Shown: positions 1-10,883, numbered from the stretch's first letter. The stretch: 64,000 nt of DNA from Bacteroidota bacterium (GCA_013112545.1 JABFGJ010000015.1:24308-88307); one strand, 5' to 3'. A program made the numbers and translations. Notes: generated by a model not told the origin, from the letters alone.

Positions 1-216
1 TGATACTTTTGAAACCGGATGATATTTTAAAGCGATTTTAATTACGCCTTGTGGGTTTTCACCTTCTACAAACTTGTAATTTAAAATATACCCTTTTTCA
101 AAAAGGATTTTTGTTATCGCCTTCTTCATATTTGAAGCCGGAATTTCTACAATTCTATGCTTTGCATTTGCTGCATTTCTAACTCTTGTTAGAAAATCTG
201 AAATTGGATCTGTCAT
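1..216 (-). CDS. rpsH: 30S ribosomal protein S8 (partial, C-terminus off window)
   Basis: S8 binds the central domain of 16S rRNA. The 72 visible codons begin [15 protein letters not shown] at 216 and match the S8 N-terminus. The frame runs leftward off the window edge, so the missing C-terminal half is a window effect and not a truncation. It lies 14 nt downstream of rpsN, in the usual spc order (rplE, rpsN, rpsH). Confidence 0.95.
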   Translation of the reverse strand, partial: MTDPISDFLTRVRNAANAKHRIVEIPASNMKKAITKILFEKGYILNYKFVEGENPQGVIKIALKYHPVSKVS

Positions 217-230
217 TGTTCCTTATTTAT

Positions 231-500
231 TTACCAACTTGCTTTTTTAACTCCAGGAATTAAACCTGAACTTGCCATTTCTCTAAACTTCACCCTTGAA
301 AGTCCAAATTGTCTCATATAACCTTTTGGTCTTCCAGTTAGTTTACATCTGTTGTGAAGTCTTACTGGAGAAGAATTTTTAGGTAATTTTTGTAAACCTT
401 CAAAATCGCCAGCTTCTTTTAAAGCTGCTCTCTTCTCAGCATATTTTGCTACCATTTTCTCACGCTTTCTTTCACGCGCTTTCATTGATTCTTTAGCCAT
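231..500 (-). CDS. rpsN: 30S ribosomal protein S14
   Basis: S14 is a protein of the 30S head. The 89-residue length is that of the long, zinc-independent form: the C-terminal [20 protein letters not shown] block is present but there is only one Cys, so no CxxC pairs. It starts 2 nt after the rplE stop and is surely co-translated with it. Confidence 0.97.
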   Translation of the reverse strand: MAKESMKARERKREKMVAKYAEKRAALKEAGDFEGLQKLPKNSSPVRLHNRCKLTGRPKGYMRQFGLSRVKFREMASSGLIPGVKKASW

Positions 501-502
501 GC

Positions 503-1063
503 TTATTGCTCGTTTTTATTTTTTTGAAAAGGCATTCCAAACTCTTTCAACAGAGCTCTGGCTTCCTCGTTAGTGTCAGCTGATGTAACAAATGTAATAT
601 CCATTCCACCAATTCTATTTACTTTGTCAATATCAATTTCTGGAAAAATAATTTGTTCTTTTACACCTAATGTATAATTCCCTTTTCCATCAAATCCTTT
701 ATTGTTAACTCCTTTAAAATCTCTTGTTCTAGGAAGCGACACAGCAATTAAACGATCTAGGAATTCATACATCCTATCTCCTCTAAGTGTTACTCTAACT
801 CCAATTGGCATTCCTTTTCTTAACTTAAAGTTCGAAATATCCTTTTTAGAATAAGTTGCTACAGCTTTTTGTCCTGCGATTAAAGTCATTTCTTCAATTG
901 CCGAATCAATTAACTTTTTGTCAGCTACTGCTGATCCAACTCCTTGGTTAAGACAAATCTTTTTAAGTCTTGGAAGCTGCATTGTGCTTTTATAGTTGAA
1001 GTTTGACATCAAATTCTTTGTGATGTCTTCATGATACTTCTGTTTTAATCTAGGTGTGTTCAT
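503..1063 (-). CDS. rplE: 50S ribosomal protein L5
   Basis: L5 binds 5S rRNA and contacts the P-site tRNA. The 186 residues are normal length, with the family block [12 protein letters not shown] near residue 35 and the typical [14 protein letters not shown] region. Its ATG overlaps the rplX stop by one base (TAATG), an arrangement that suggests translational coupling. Confidence 0.97.
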   Translation of the reverse strand: MNTPRLKQKYHEDITKNLMSNFNYKSTMQLPRLKKICLNQGVGSAVADKKLIDSAIEEMTLIAGQKAVATYSKKDISNFKLRKGMPIGVRVTLRGDRMYEFLDRLIAVSLPRTRDFKGVNNKGFDGKGNYTLGVKEQIIFPEIDIDKVNRIGGMDITFVTSADTNEEARALLKEFGMPFQKNKNEQ

Positions 1064-1392
1064 TATTTAATTACCTCCCCTGATTTTTTTGAATATCTAA
1101 CTGATTTATTATCTACTTGTTTTCTTCCAACTCTTGTTGGTTTACCAGATGTAGGATCAACTAACATTACATTACTAATGTGAATTGGAGCGTCTTGTTT
1201 AACAATTCCACCATCTTGATTATTCGCATTAGGCTTAGTGTGCTTGCTATTTTTTCTAATGTCTTCTCCTTCAACATAAACTCTGTTCTGAGATGGCATT
1301 ACTTTAATAACCTTTCCTTCTGCTCCTTTAGAAACTCCAGCAATCACTATTACTGTATCTCCTTTTTTAATATTTAATTTCTTCATTGCCAT
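1063..1392 (-). CDS. rplX: 50S ribosomal protein L24
   Basis: L24 is an early assembly initiator of the 50S subunit. The protein (109 aa) opens with a KOW-type segment, [20 protein letters not shown]. Two possible starts lie 6 nt apart (MAMKKLNI at 1392 or MKKLNI at 1386) and the sequence does not decide between them. It follows rplN by 6 nt. Confidence 0.96.
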   Translation of the reverse strand: MAMKKLNIKKGDTVIVIAGVSKGAEGKVIKVMPSQNRVYVEGEDIRKNSKHTKPNANNQDGGIVKQDAPIHISNVMLVDPTSGKPTRVGRKQVDNKSVRYSKKSGEVIK

Positions 1393-1398
1393 TATTTA

Positions 1399-1767
1399 TT
1401 AAAGTACTTCAGGTGCTAATGATACAATTTTCATAAATTGCTTTTCTCTTAATTCCCTTGCAACAGGCCCAAAAATACGTGTTCCTCGCATCTCTCCCGC
1501 TTGATTTAATAATACAACTGCATTGTTATCAAATCTTATGTATGAACCGTCTTGTCTTCTAACTTCCTTCTTAGTTCTAACAATAACTGCTCTTGAAACA
1601 GCACCTTTTTTAATGTTTCCTGAAGGCATTGCAGACTTTACTGAAACTACAATTTGATCTCCAATAGAAGCATATCTCCTTTTTGTTCCACCAAGTACTC
1701 TAATACACAAAACCTCTTTGGCTCCGCTATTATCCGCTACTGATAATCTTGATTCTTGTTGTATCAT
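1399..1767 (-). CDS. rplN: 50S ribosomal protein L14
   Basis: L14 sits at the subunit interface near the binding site for translation factors. The 122 residues and the opening [19 protein letters not shown] are diagnostic and full length. It is separated from rpsQ by 2 nt within the ribosomal superoperon. Confidence 0.98.
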   Translation of the reverse strand: MIQQESRLSVADNSGAKEVLCIRVLGGTKRRYASIGDQIVVSVKSAMPSGNIKKGAVSRAVIVRTKKEVRRQDGSYIRFDNNAVVLLNQAGEMRGTRIFGPVARELREKQFMKIVSLAPEVL

Positions 1768-1769
1768 AA

Positions 1770-2030
1770 TTACTTAACTCTTTCTATTACTTCTACTAAT
1801 CTCCAATTCTTATTCTTGCTCAATGGTCTTGTTTCCATGATTCTCACGGTATCGCCAATATTGCAATCATTCTTCTCATCATGTGCCATGAATTTTGAAG
1901 TTTTCTTAATAAACTTACCGTACATCGGATGTTTCACTCTACTTTGAACAGCAATCGTGATACTTTTATCCATCTTGTTGCTTAAAACAACACCGATACG
2001 CTCTTTTCTTAAGTTTCTATTATTTTCCAT
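1770..2030 (-). CDS. rpsQ: 30S ribosomal protein S17
   Basis: S17 binds the 5' domain of 16S rRNA and is an OB-fold protein. The 86 residues carry the family blocks [19 protein letters not shown] and [19 protein letters not shown]. It lies 14 nt after rpmC in the standard rplP-rpmC-rpsQ order. Confidence 0.98.
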   Translation of the reverse strand: MENNRNLRKERIGVVLSNKMDKSITIAVQSRVKHPMYGKFIKKTSKFMAHDEKNDCNIGDTVRIMETRPLSKNKNWRLVEVIERVK

Positions 2031-2044
2031 CTGGATAATTATTT

Positions 2045-2242
2045 CTAAGCTTCTGCAAGCTCTCTTTTTCTAATTTCTGTATTCAAACGTGCAATTGTCT
2101 TTCTTACCGTTGCGATTTGCTTAGGGTTTTCTAGTGGAGAAACTGCATGATTCATTTTCAATTTAGCAAACAATTCTGATTGCTCTGCTAAGTTTTCTGA
2201 CAAATCGTCGTTGCTTAAATTCTTGATATCTTCCTGTTTCAT
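2045..2242 (-). CDS. rpmC: 50S ribosomal protein L29
   Basis: L29 is a small helical protein at the polypeptide exit, next to L23. It has 65 residues, typical for the family, with the conserved [20 protein letters not shown] region. It is 3 nt after the rplP stop. Confidence 0.97.
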   Translation of the reverse strand: MKQEDIKNLSNDDLSENLAEQSELFAKLKMNHAVSPLENPKQIATVRKTIARLNTEIRKRELAEA

Positions 2243-2245
2243 TAG

Positions 2246-2665
2246 TTATGCTTTATAATCTCTTCTAACAATAAATTTAGTCTTTACTGGAAGTTTTTGA
2301 GCTGCCAATCTCATCGCCTCTTGTGCAATGTCTAATGGTACTCCATCCGCTTCAAACAAAATTCTACCTGGTCTAACAACTGCAACAAACAATTCCGGAG
2401 CTCCTTTACCTTTTCCCATCCTAACTTCAGCTGGTTTTTTGGTAATCGGTTTATCTGGAAATATTCTAATCCAAATTTGACCTTCTCTTTTCATGTATCT
2501 AGTTACCGCAATCCTTGCAGCCTCTATCTGACGAGCTGTCAACCAAGACTCTTCTAGTGTTTTTATTGCAAAACTTCCGAAAGCAATTTGAGTTCCACGT
2601 TGGGCATTACCCTTCATGCGACCCTTTTGCATTTTTCTAAACTTTGTTCTTTTCGGCTGTAACAT
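2246..2665 (-). CDS. rplP: 50S ribosomal protein L16
   Basis: L16 helps form the A-site of the peptidyl transferase centre. It is full length at 139 residues, opening [19 protein letters not shown] and containing the conserved [20 protein letters not shown] block. It follows rpsC by 27 nt. Confidence 0.98.
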   Translation of the reverse strand: MLQPKRTKFRKMQKGRMKGNAQRGTQIAFGSFAIKTLEESWLTARQIEAARIAVTRYMKREGQIWIRIFPDKPITKKPAEVRMGKGKGAPELFVAVVRPGRILFEADGVPLDIAQEAMRLAAQKLPVKTKFIVRRDYKA

Positions 2666-2692
2666 CTTTCCTAAATTTTCTTCTTAAAAAAA

Positions 2693-3406
2693 TTAATTTC
2701 TTTTCTTCGTTCCTCTGAATCTTCCTCCAGCTGGTTGTTTTGTTGGTTTGTTTGAAACTATGTTCGGAGATAAATCTCTCTTTCCATAAATTTCACCTTT
2801 GCAAATCCAAACTTTCACACCTATTCTACCATAAGTAGTGTGTGCTTCTGCTAATGCATAATCAATATCAGCTCTAAAGGTGTGCAATGGAATTCTTCCC
2901 TCTTTATAGAATTCAGATCTTGCCATTTCAGCTCCACCTAATCTTCCACTTACCATGATCTTAATTCCTTCAGCTCCCATTCGAATGGTTGAAGCTACAG
3001 ACATTTTTGTAGCTCTTCTAAAAGAAATTCTACCCTCTATTTGTCTAGCAACGCTATCCGCAACTAATTGTGCATCGAGTTCTGGTCTTTTTATTTCAAA
3101 TATGTTGATTTGAACATCTTTCTTGGTCAACTTCTTTAACTCTTCTCTTAATTTATCAACCTCACTTCCACCTTTACCGATAATGATACCTGGTCTTGAA
3201 GTATTGATTGTTACAGTAATTAATTTTAGAGTTCTTTCAATAACTATTTTCGAAATACTAGCTTTTGAAAGTCTAGCCATTAGATACTGACGAATCTTAT
3301 CATCTTCGGCTATTTTATCACCGTAGTTTCTTCCACCATACCAATTAGAATCCCATCCTTTGATGATACCTAATCTATTTGCTATTGGATTTGTCTTTTG
3401 TCCCAT
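2693..3406 (-). CDS. rpsC: 30S ribosomal protein S3
   Basis: S3 lines the mRNA entry channel. The 237 residues begin [21 protein letters not shown] type II KH domain with the [11 protein letters not shown] loop lies near residues 70-85, followed by the C-terminal S3 domain with [14 protein letters not shown]. It is 12 nt after the rplV stop. Confidence 0.98.
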   Translation of the reverse strand: MGQKTNPIANRLGIIKGWDSNWYGGRNYGDKIAEDDKIRQYLMARLSKASISKIVIERTLKLITVTINTSRPGIIIGKGGSEVDKLREELKKLTKKDVQINIFEIKRPELDAQLVADSVARQIEGRISFRRATKMSVASTIRMGAEGIKIMVSGRLGGAEMARSEFYKEGRIPLHTFRADIDYALAEAHTTYGRIGVKVWICKGEIYGKRDLSPNIVSNKPTKQPAGGRFRGTKKRN

Positions 3407-3418
3407 TATTCAGTATCC

Positions 3419-3832
3419 TTATTTTGTAATGTTTTCAACACTTAATTTATCTACAGCAAGAGTAACATGGTTAGAACGTTTGCGTATTCTATGACCTCTT
3501 CCTTGTGGAGCTGGACGCAATCTCTTTAACATTCTTGCACTGTCCACTTTTACCTCGCTAACAACTAAATGATTGTCTTCAGGTCTTTCTCCTTCATTTT
3601 TAGATTCCCAATTAGCTATTGCTGAACGCAACAATTTTTCCATTCTCCCAGATGCTTCTTTACTGCTATATTGCAATAGAGAAAGTGCTTTTGACACTTC
3701 TACTCCACGAATCATATCAGCTACTAATCGCATTTTTCTTGGCGAAGTTGGGCAATTTTGCAAAGTCGCAAAACAATATGTCTTTTTTGCCTCTTTTGCT
3801 GCTTCGGCTGTATTTCTTTTACGTGCTCCCAT
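3419..3832 (-). CDS. rplV: 50S ribosomal protein L22
   Basis: L22 lines the peptide exit tunnel. The 137 residues contain the [17 protein letters not shown] start of the fold and the tunnel hairpin [17 protein letters not shown] near residues 105-122. The N-terminal extension of about 18 Lys/Ala-rich residues ([19 protein letters not shown]) makes it slightly longer than the E. coli protein. Confidence 0.97.
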   Translation of the reverse strand: MGARKRNTAEAAKEAKKTYCFATLQNCPTSPRKMRLVADMIRGVEVSKALSLLQYSSKEASGRMEKLLRSAIANWESKNEGERPEDNHLVVSEVKVDSARMLKRLRPAPQGRGHRIRKRSNHVTLAVDKLSVENITK

Positions 3833-3842
3833 TATTCAGTTA

Positions 3843-4121
3843 TTATCTTTTGCCTTTATCTTTTTTACCACCATGACCTCTATAAGTTCTGGTTGGTGCA
3901 AACTCTCCAAGTTTGTGTCCTACCATGTTCTCTGTAACATACACAGGTATAAACTTATTTCCATTGTGAACAGCTATTGTCAATCCTACAAATTCAGGAG
4001 TAATCATTGATGCTCTAGACCAAGTCTTAATTACATTCTTCTTAGCTGATGCTTGAGCTTCTTCGACTCTTTGCGCTAGCTTGTAATGTACAAATGGTGG
4101 TTTTTTAAGTGAACGACTCAT
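3843..4121 (-). CDS. rpsS: 30S ribosomal protein S19
   Basis: S19 sits in the 30S head and contacts the A-site finger. It has 92 residues with the signature [15 protein letters not shown] start and the conserved [18 protein letters not shown] block. It follows rplB by 9 nt. Confidence 0.98.
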   Translation of the reverse strand: MSRSLKKPPFVHYKLAQRVEEAQASAKKNVIKTWSRASMITPEFVGLTIAVHNGNKFIPVYVTENMVGHKLGEFAPTRTYRGHGGKKDKGKR

Positions 4122-4130
4122 ATTAATTCT

Positions 4131-4955
4131 TTATTTCTTTCTTCTTTCGATGATGTATTTACTAGATAATTTTTTTGGTGCACGAGTTTTATATCCTTTA
4201 GCCGGCATACCATTTCTTGATCTTGGATGACCTCCTGATGATCTACCTTCACCACCACCCATTGGGTGATCTACTGGATTCATAACAACACCTCTCACTC
4301 GTGGTCTTCTTCCCAACCATCTAGACTTACCAGCTTTACCTGATCTCTCTAACATGTGGTCAGAATTTGAAACCGTCCCTACTGTTGCTAAACATGTTCC
4401 TAAAATTAATCTTACTTCTCCTGAAGGCATTTTAATACCTACATACTTACCTTCTCTTGATACCAATTGAGCATAAGATCCCGCACTTCGCGCTAATTTT
4501 GCTCCTTGGCTTGGTCTTAATTCTAAGTTGTGAATTAATGTACCCATTGGAATTTCAGATAAGTATAAAGTATTGCCTATTTCTGGTTCTACTCCTTTTC
4601 CTGACTTAACTACTTGCCCAACTTCTAATCCTTTTGGAGCAATAATGTATCTCTTCTCTCCATCTGCGTAGTTAATCAAAGCTATTCTAGCTGAACGATT
4701 TGGATCATATTCTATTGAAGCCACAGTTCCTGGAACTTCAAATTTATCTCTTTTAAAATCGATCGCTCTATACTTTCTTTTATGACCACCACCAATATAT
4801 CTCATGGTCATTCTACCAGAATTATTTCTTCCTCCTGATTTGCCGATACCTTTCAATAAGGACTTTTCAGGTGTTGAAGTAGTAATCTCTTCGAATGTAG
4901 AAGCAACTTTATGTCTTTGCCCCGGAGTTGATGGTTTTAATTTCTTTACTGCCAT
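4131..4955 (-). CDS. rplB: 50S ribosomal protein L2
   Basis: L2 is needed for subunit joining and peptidyl transfer. It is full length at 274 residues, with [19 protein letters not shown] near residue 42 and the C-terminal signature [20 protein letters not shown] carrying the conserved His. It is 11 nt after rplW. Confidence 0.98.
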   Translation of the reverse strand: MAVKKLKPSTPGQRHKVASTFEEITTSTPEKSLLKGIGKSGGRNNSGRMTMRYIGGGHKRKYRAIDFKRDKFEVPGTVASIEYDPNRSARIALINYADGEKRYIIAPKGLEVGQVVKSGKGVEPEIGNTLYLSEIPMGTLIHNLELRPSQGAKLARSAGSYAQLVSREGKYVGIKMPSGEVRLILGTCLATVGTVSNSDHMLERSGKAGKSRWLGRRPRVRGVVMNPVDHPMGGGEGRSSGGHPRSRNGMPAKGYKTRAPKKLSSKYIIERRKK

Positions 4956-4966
4956 TACCTATTTCT

Positions 4967-5257
4967 TTAAATATTGCTGTAAAAATCAATCGTATCTCCA
5001 TCAATAAGAGTTACAATTGCTTTTTTAAATTGGTTAGTGCGTCCTTCTACCCAGCCTGTTTTTGTGTATCTAGTTTTATGCTTTCCATTATAGTTCATCG
5101 TGTTTACACTATCAACAGAAACGCCATACAATTTCTCAACAGCCTGTTTAATTTGAATCTTATTAGCATTGCTATCTACAACAAAACCATATCTGTTTGA
5201 CTTCTCTGTTAGAGCGGTCATTTTTTCTGTAATAACAGGTTTTTTTATTATACTCAT
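4967..5257 (-). CDS. rplW: 50S ribosomal protein L23
   Basis: L23 is the docking site for trigger factor and SRP at the tunnel exit. It has 96 residues, starting MSIIKKPVITEKMTALTEKS (typical PVITEK motif), with the central ANKIQIKQAVEKLYGVSV segment. It lies between rplD and rplB with 10-11 nt spacers. Confidence 0.97.
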   Translation of the reverse strand: MSIIKKPVITEKMTALTEKSNRYGFVVDSNANKIQIKQAVEKLYGVSVDSVNTMNYNGKHKTRYTKTGWVEGRTNQFKKAIVTLIDGDTIDFYSNI

Positions 5258-5267
5258 GACTAATAAT

Positions 5268-5894
5268 TTAACTTAATATCGCTTCAATTTTCTCTAAAGC
5301 TCCTTCCATTACCAAAATACTTGTCGAATTCATTAAATCGTAAGTATTTATGTCAGAAGCAGATACAACTTTCGCACCCTTCAAATTTCGGGATGACAAA
5401 TATAAGGTATTATTTAAATCTGACACAACCATTAAGGTTTTTTTATCGTTACTATTTAAACTTTTTAATATCTCATTGAATTCCTTTGTTTTAGGAGTTT
5501 CCATTTCGATATCTTCTACCACTTTTAACATTCCGTTTTGTGCTTTATAAGATAAAGCAGAACACCTTGCTAATACTTTTAACTTCTTATTTAACTTAAA
5601 AGAATAGTTTCTTGGTCTTGGTCCAAAAATAGTTCCACCACCTCTAAAAACAGGTGATTTAATACTACCTGCTCTTGCAGTTCCAGTTCCTTTCTGTTTT
5701 TTAATCTTTCTAGTACTTCCTGCAACTTCAGCTCTTTCTTTCGACTTACTGGTTCCTTGTCTTTTGTTTGCTAAATATTGTTTAACATCAAGGTAAATTG
5801 CATGATCATTTGGTTCAATACCATAAATAGCATCTGAAAGTTTCACTTTCTTTTTACTATCCTTACCGTTTTTATTTAATACGCTTAATTCCAT
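5268..5894 (-). CDS. rplD: 50S ribosomal protein L4
   Basis: L4 reaches into the exit tunnel. In E. coli it is also the autoregulator of the S10 operon; I see nothing here that proves that role. The 208 residues include the tunnel loop KKQKGTGTARAGSIKSPVFR near residues 68-87 and the conserved FGPRPRNYSFKLNKK. It follows rplC by 18 nt. Confidence 0.97.
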   Translation of the reverse strand: MELSVLNKNGKDSKKKVKLSDAIYGIEPNDHAIYLDVKQYLANKRQGTSKSKERAEVAGSTRKIKKQKGTGTARAGSIKSPVFRGGGTIFGPRPRNYSFKLNKKLKVLARCSALSYKAQNGMLKVVEDIEMETPKTKEFNEILKSLNSNDKKTLMVVSDLNNTLYLSSRNLKGAKVVSASDINTYDLMNSTSILVMEGALEKIEAILS

Positions 5895-5912
5895 TTTCTA
5901 TCCTCCGGTATT

Positions 5913-6527
5913 TTAATTATTGATAAGAACATAAGATCCTTTAGCGCCAGGTACAGAACCTTTAACTACTAATAAGTTTTTCTCAGGATAAACCTTGATT
6001 ATTTTCAGGTTCAGTATGGTTGACTTAACGTTACCCATTTGACCTGCCATTCTCATTCCTTTAAATACTCTTGAAGGATCAGAACCTGCTCCAATTGACC
6101 CTGGAGCTCTTAATCTATTGTGTTGACCATGAGTAGCATCGTTAACACCGCTAAATCCGTGTCTTTTTACTACACCTTGAAATCCTTTACCTTTTGATGT
6201 GCCCGTTACGTCAACCCATTGGCCTTCAACAAAGATATCTACTTTCACTTCATCACCGACTTTTTTGTCGTTCAAGCCATCTACTTCAACCAATTTTGCT
6301 TTGGGTGTTGTATTTGCTTTTTTAAAGTGACCTTTCATAGCTGAAGAAGTATGTTTTTCCTTCTTTTCGCCATAAGCGATCTGAACTGAATCATAGCCAT
6401 CCGTCTCCTTTGTTTTGACTTGTGTAACTACACAAGGACCGGCTTCCAAAACTGTGCATGGAATACTTTTTCCCTCGGCACTGAAAACACTGGTCATTCC
6501 TATTTTTTTTCCTAGTAAACCTGGCAT
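5913..6527 (-). CDS. rplC: 50S ribosomal protein L3
   Basis: L3 folds the 3' end of 23S rRNA near the peptidyl transferase centre. It has 204 residues, starting [15 protein letters not shown], with the central [16 protein letters not shown] block and the [10 protein letters not shown] extension motif. It follows rpsJ by 20 nt. Confidence 0.98.
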   Translation of the reverse strand: MPGLLGKKIGMTSVFSAEGKSIPCTVLEAGPCVVTQVKTKETDGYDSVQIAYGEKKEKHTSSAMKGHFKKANTTPKAKLVEVDGLNDKKVGDEVKVDIFVEGQWVDVTGTSKGKGFQGVVKRHGFSGVNDATHGQHNRLRAPGSIGAGSDPSRVFKGMRMAGQMGNVKSTILNLKIIKVYPEKNLLVVKGSVPGAKGSYVLINN

Positions 6528-6547
6528 TTTATTTATTTAATTAATTA

Positions 6548-6853
6548 CTATACTTTAATTTCTACATCTACTCCACTTGGCAATTCTAGCTTCATTAGAG
6601 CATCTACTGTTTTTGAAGTAGAGCTATAAATGTCTAGTAGCCTTTTGTAAGAAGAAAGCTCAAATTGCTCTCTAGCTTTTTTATTTACGTGTGGTGATTT
6701 TAACACAGTATAAATTCTTTTGTGAGTTGGCAATGGAATTGGTCCACTAACAACAGCTCCTGTTGACTTTACTGTTTTTACAATTTTCTCAGCTGATTTA
6801 TCAACCAAATTAAAATCGTATGATTTTAGCTTTATGCGAATTTTCTGATTCAT
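6548..6853 (-). CDS. rpsJ: 30S ribosomal protein S10 (NusE)
   Basis: S10 is a 30S head protein and, as NusE, a partner of NusG/NusB in antitermination. It has 101 residues, starting [18 protein letters not shown], with the conserved [19 protein letters not shown] loop. It directly follows fusA (12 nt). The str and S10 clusters are therefore fused here without an intervening tuf. Confidence 0.98.
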   Translation of the reverse strand: MNQKIRIKLKSYDFNLVDKSAEKIVKTVKSTGAVVSGPIPLPTHKRIYTVLKSPHVNKKAREQFELSSYKRLLDIYSSTSKTVDALMKLELPSGVDVEIKV

Positions 6854-6865
6854 AATTTCTTATTA

Positions 6866-8974
6866 TTAAGCTACTAGCTCTCCTTTTGCTTTCTTAATTA
6901 CTTCGTCTGCAATGTTTTTTGGTGCTGCACTAAAGTGTGAGAATTCCATACTTGAAGTTGCTCTACCGGAAGACATGGTTCTCAATGCGGTTACATAACC
7001 AAACATTTCCGATAATGGCACTTTTGCTTTAATCACTTTTGCGCCAGCTCTATCATCCATACCATCAACTTGGCCTCTTCTTCTATTTAAATCACCTACG
7101 ATATCACCCATATTTGCCTCAGGAGTAACTACTTCTAATTTCATAATTGGCTCCAATAATACTGGGCTAGCTTTTGGTATTGCAGTTCTAAAGGCAAGCT
7201 TAGCAGCCAACTCAAAAGATAACTGATCAGAATCCACTGCGTGGAAAGAACCATCTTTTAAAGTTACTTTCAAACTATCAACAGGGTATCCTGCCAAAAC
7301 TCCATTTTTCATGGCGTCTTTAAAACCTTTCTCAATCGAAGGAATGAACTCTTTAGGAACGTTACCACCTTTGATTTCATTAACAAACTCTAATCCTGGT
7401 TTTTCTTCGTCTTCAACTGGCTCTATCGTTACTACGATATCAGCAAATTTACCACGACCTCCTGATTGTTTCTTATAAACTTCTCGATGATCTACAGTAC
7501 CAGTAATCGCTTCTTTATAAGCAACCTGAGGAGCTCCTTGATTACACTCTACCTTAAATTCTCTTTTTAATCGATCTAAAATAATATCTAAGTGTAATTC
7601 ACCCATTCCACTCAATACAGTTTGTCCTGAATCTTCGTCTGTGTGTATAGTTAAGGTTGGATCCTCTTCAGATAGTTTTGCTAAGGCCATACCCATTTTA
7701 TCAACATCTGCTTGAGTTTTAGGCTCAATTGCTATTCCAATAACTGGATCTGGAAAATCCATTGATTCTAACACAATTGGTTTTCCATCTTCGCATAATG
7801 TATCCCCAGTTTTAATGTCTTTAAAACCAACTAGGGCTGCAATATCTCCTGCATGCAATGAATCAATTTGATTTTGCTTGTTTGCGTGCATTTGGAAAAT
7901 TCTTGAAATTCTTTCTTTCTTGCCAGTTCTAGAATTGAATATATAAGAACCTGCGTTTAACATACCTGAATATGCTCTAACAAAACAAAGACGACCAACA
8001 AAAGGGTCTGTTGCAATTTTAAATGCTAAACCTGCAAAAGGCTCATCAACAGATGGCTTTCTAAATTCAGGCTTTTCAGTTTCAGGGTTAATACCTTCTA
8101 TCGCTTCTTGATCCATTGGTGAAGGCAATAATTCCATCACATAGTTCAACATGGTTTGAACCCCTTTATTCTTAAATGAAGATCCGCAAACCATAGGTAC
8201 AATTTTCATTGATACTGTAGCTTCTCTTAATGCAGCTAAAATTTCTGCTTCAGAAATAGAATTTGGGTCTTCAAAATATTTCTCCATTAAAGTATCGTCG
8301 AACTCAGCAATTTGCTCTAATAAATTCTCTCTATACTCAGCAGCTTCTTCAATCAAATCTTCTGGAATTGGAACTTCTTCATAAGTCATTCCAAAATCAT
8401 CTTCATTCCAAATAATTCCTCTGTTGTTGATCAAGTCAACCACTCCTCTAAATGTATCTTCAGAACCAATCGGCAATTGAAGTGGAACAGCGGTGCTACC
8501 TAACATTTCTTTTACTTGCTGACAAACTTTCAAGAAATTTGCACCTTGACGATCCATTTTATTTACGAATCCAATTCTAGATACATTGTAGTTATTAGCA
8601 AGTCTCCAGTTAGTTTCTGACTGTGGCTCAACACCATCAACCGCACTAAATAAGAACACTAAACCATCTAATACTCTCAACGACCTGTTAACCTCAACAG
8701 TAAAGTCAACGTGTCCTGGAGTGTCGATAATATTTACGTGGTAATCGTTACCTCTATATTTCCAATTTACAGTAGTTGCAGCTGAAGTAATAGTTATACC
8801 TCTTTCTGCCTCTTGCTCCATCCAGTCCATGGTAGAAGCACCATCATGTACTTCCCCAATTTTATGATTTACACCACCATAAAATAAAATTCGCTCAGTT
8901 GTTGTTGTTTTACCAGCATCAATGTGAGCAGCAATTCCTATGTTTCTTGTGTATTTTAAATCTCTTTTAGCCAT
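6866..8974 (-). CDS. fusA: translation elongation factor G
   Basis: EF-G is the GTPase that drives tRNA-mRNA translocation. It is full length at 702 residues. The G domain shows [15 protein letters not shown] (P-loop), the switch [19 protein letters not shown] and the NKMD specificity motif. Domain IV is seen as [20 protein letters not shown] and domain V as the C-terminal [20 protein letters not shown]. It sits 20 nt after rpsG. Confidence 0.98.
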   Translation of the reverse strand: MAKRDLKYTRNIGIAAHIDAGKTTTTERILFYGGVNHKIGEVHDGASTMDWMEQEAERGITITSAATTVNWKYRGNDYHVNIIDTPGHVDFTVEVNRSLRVLDGLVFLFSAVDGVEPQSETNWRLANNYNVSRIGFVNKMDRQGANFLKVCQQVKEMLGSTAVPLQLPIGSEDTFRGVVDLINNRGIIWNEDDFGMTYEEVPIPEDLIEEAAEYRENLLEQIAEFDDTLMEKYFEDPNSISEAEILAALREATVSMKIVPMVCGSSFKNKGVQTMLNYVMELLPSPMDQEAIEGINPETEKPEFRKPSVDEPFAGLAFKIATDPFVGRLCFVRAYSGMLNAGSYIFNSRTGKKERISRIFQMHANKQNQIDSLHAGDIAALVGFKDIKTGDTLCEDGKPIVLESMDFPDPVIGIAIEPKTQADVDKMGMALAKLSEEDPTLTIHTDEDSGQTVLSGMGELHLDIILDRLKREFKVECNQGAPQVAYKEAITGTVDHREVYKKQSGGRGKFADIVVTIEPVEDEEKPGLEFVNEIKGGNVPKEFIPSIEKGFKDAMKNGVLAGYPVDSLKVTLKDGSFHAVDSDQLSFELAAKLAFRTAIPKASPVLLEPIMKLEVVTPEANMGDIVGDLNRRRGQVDGMDDRAGAKVIKAKVPLSEMFGYVTALRTMSSGRATSSMEFSHFSAAPKNIADEVIKKAKGELVA

Positions 8975-8994
8975 TTTATAATGTCTTCCTAATA

Positions 8995-9462
8995 TTAAAA
9001 TCTAAAATGAGAGAAAGCTTTATTTGCTTCCGCCATTCTATGAGTATCTTCTTTTTTCTTGTGAGCAGCACCTTCTTCTTTAGCACCTGCCATAACTTCA
9101 GCAGCTAATTTTTGAGCCATGGTTTTTTCGTTTCTTTTCTTAGAATACAAAATCAACCACTTCATTCCCATGGACGTCTTACGGTCATCGCGAATTGGCT
9201 GTGGAATTTGAAAGGTTGCCCCTCCAACTCTTCTACTTCTAACCTCAACAGCAGGAGTAATATTTATTAATGCTTTTTTCCAAGTCTCTAAACCACCTTC
9301 TTCTACTTTCTCGTCAACGATAGCCATTGCATCATAAAATATTTTATAAGCAATACTTTTCTTTCCGTGCAACATCAAGTTGTTTACAAATCTTGTTACT
9401 TCCGTACTTTGAAATTTCGGATCTGGAAGTAAGGGTCTTTTTTTCGCTCTAGCTTTTCTCAT
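8995..9462 (-). CDS. rpsG: 30S ribosomal protein S7
   Basis: S7 nucleates assembly of the 30S head and contacts the E-site. It has 155 residues, starting [17 protein letters not shown], with [20 protein letters not shown] near residues 72-91 and the C-terminal [12 protein letters not shown]. It is 18 nt downstream of rpsL. Confidence 0.98.
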   Translation of the reverse strand: MRKARAKKRPLLPDPKFQSTEVTRFVNNLMLHGKKSIAYKIFYDAMAIVDEKVEEGGLETWKKALINITPAVEVRSRRVGGATFQIPQPIRDDRKTSMGMKWLILYSKKRNEKTMAQKLAAEVMAGAKEEGAAHKKKEDTHRMAEANKAFSHFRF

Positions 9463-9480
9463 CTTTTTTAATAACTAGGA

Positions 9481-9855
9481 TTATTTTTTAGGTCTTTTAG
9501 CACCATATTTTGATCTTCTTTGAGTTCTGCCAGCTACTCCAGCAGTATCTAAGGCACCTCTTACAATGTGATACCTTACACCTGGTAAATCTTTTACTCT
9601 CCCACCTCTTACAAGTACAATCGAGTGCTCTTGTAGGTTATGACCTTCTCCTGGAATATAGGCATTCACCTCTTTTCCATTTGTCAATCTTACCCTTGCA
9701 ACCTTTCTCATTGCCGAGTTTGGCTTCTTAGGTGTGGTTGTGTAAACTCTTACACATACACCTCTTCTTTGTGGACATGAGTCCAAAGCAGCAGATTTAC
9801 TCTTCTTTTCTAATTTAATTCTACCTTTTCTTACAAGTTGTTGTATCGTTGGCAT
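9481..9855 (-). CDS. rpsL: 30S ribosomal protein S12
   Basis: S12 is the decoding-centre protein and the target of streptomycin-resistance mutations. It is the first gene of the ribosomal superoperon. The 124 residues start [12 protein letters not shown] and show [20 protein letters not shown] and [20 protein letters not shown]. The Lys residues usually mutated in resistant strains (in TPKKPNS and RVKDLPG) are both intact. A promoter lies 49 nt upstream. Confidence 0.98.
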   Translation of the reverse strand: MPTIQQLVRKGRIKLEKKSKSAALDSCPQRRGVCVRVYTTTPKKPNSAMRKVARVRLTNGKEVNAYIPGEGHNLQEHSIVLVRGGRVKDLPGVRYHIVRGALDTAGVAGRTQRRSKYGAKRPKK

Positions 9856-9885
9856 AAGCTCTTAAATATGTCAATAAAATATTCT

Positions 9886-9900
9886 CCCAATTTTTTTGGG
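9886..9900 (-). other. short hairpin in the rpsL 5' leader
   Basis: Read on the minus strand, CCCAA and TTGGG flank an A-rich five-base loop immediately downstream of the predicted start of the rpsL transcript. The stem is only 5 bp, so it may protect the mRNA end or do nothing. It is listed because it is the only structure in the 49-nt leader. Confidence 0.35.
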
Positions 9901-9904
9901 GTCG

Positions 9905-9934
9905 CAAATGTACAAGATTTTTTATTTATTTCAA
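9905..9934 (-). promoter_or_regulatory. Bacteroidota-type promoter of the rpsL superoperon
   Basis: The minus strand reads TTG (9934-9932), 19 nt, then TACATTTG (9912-9905), a full match to the Bacteroidota TTTG/TAnnTTTG consensus at the usual 19-nt spacing. Transcription would start about 5 nt downstream of the box, giving an rpsL leader of roughly 45 nt. No other comparable promoter is seen within the ribosomal run. Confidence 0.85.
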
Positions 9935-10265
9935 CTGCTACTTTCTTTTTTTTTACAAGAAAGTTAAAACTGTTCGGAAAGTCGCCCTATATTTATGATT
10001 GCGAGCTTTTCATTTTTTAATTTCAACAGCTTTTTATGTGTTTAAAATTGTTTTTTTTACTCCTAAAATTAATTTGTATTGAAGTTTTAAAAAATGAATT
10101 GTTTAAATCTTTATAAATTACCTCAATTTTAGGAGAAATCACAATTTTGTATTTCACTTGATTTAAGAGTTGTTTGAATTGGATAGTTCTGCTTGACCAA
10201 ATTATGAGCTCATTAGAAATACAAAATACAACAATTTGGCATTTTTCTTATCAATTAATCAACGA
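9935..10265. other. intergenic region with two inverted repeats
   Basis: No gene is seen here. Two imperfectly explained inverted repeats occur: an 11-bp pair (10060-10070 with 10125-10135, CTCCTAAAATT/AATTTTAGGAG) and a 12-bp pair (10144-10155 with 10216-10227, ATTTTGTATTTC/GAAATACAAAAT). Spacers are 54 and 60 nt. They lie between the core ribosomal block and an accessory stretch and could be remnants of a mobile element or long hairpins; neither has a T-tract. Confidence 0.4.
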
Positions 10266-10883
10266 TTATTCAATATAAGCCTCAAACCAAGTTTTTAGAT
10301 TATAAATCTCATCTTTATCATAGTCAAGATGTTTCAATTTGGAATCTCCTCTTTTCTTTATTAAGGTAACATCTACTTTATTCTTTTTATTAAGCGCTAA
10401 TGCTAGGTATGATTTTTTATTTAAGGGATAGTATTCTAAAGAAATAAAGTATCCCCCTTCAGGAATCTTCAAATACGAATTAAGTAATTTAAATTTTAAT
10501 TGGTTCGCCTTTTCATAAAAATCAGAAATTGTTCCGCTAAATTTCAAAATTACATCATCCGGCTTTAACGAGTCTTTGCTTATTGTAAACAACTTCACAA
10601 TAATACTATCTTTAGTTGAAGTGTTTCTCAAAAGCGTGCTTATTGTTAAATTTCTCAAGAATAAATTTGTATCCTTCGTTTCTACCAATGTTATTAACTG
10701 CATCGAGTTTTCAAGAAGGAAATAGTTTGTTGTAATTCCACTATAATTCCCAATTTTTTTCGTTTTTATTTTATTGTTAGATTCAATTTTTACTTCTTTG
10801 ATTTTTTGAAAAAATATTATTTCCTGAGCTTCCGTATTAGTACAAGACATTAAATATATTGCGAATAAAATCATCCTTACCAT
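10266..10883 (-). CDS. hypothetical secreted protein or lipoprotein
   Basis: Unrecognised protein of 205 aa from the ATG at 10883. The longer frame to 10913 would need a TTG start and would put charged residues before the signal sequence. The N-terminus MVRMILFAIYLMSCTNTEAQ is a short signal peptide; LMSC could be a lipobox, or cleavage may follow TEAQ. The C-terminal part (SIIVKLFTISKDSLKPDD ... IPEGGYFISLEYY) resembles the all-beta domain seen after carboxypeptidase-regulatory-like modules in Bacteroidota surface proteins, a tentative similarity. Two further small secreted genes lie upstream on the same strand. Confidence 0.65.
   Translation of the reverse strand: MVRMILFAIYLMSCTNTEAQEIIFFQKIKEVKIESNNKIKTKKIGNYSGITTNYFLLENSMQLITLVETKDTNLFLRNLTISTLLRNTSTKDSIIVKLFTISKDSLKPDDVILKFSGTISDFYEKANQLKFKLLNSYLKIPEGGYFISLEYYPLNKKSYLALALNKKNKVDVTLIKKRGDSKLKHLDYDKDEIYNLKTWFEAYIE

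Noticed and set aside
3573..4010. 145-codon plus-strand frame opposite rplV/rpsS
   Set aside because: Antisense shadow of two certain ribosomal genes; translation is low-complexity Phe/Ser/Leu.
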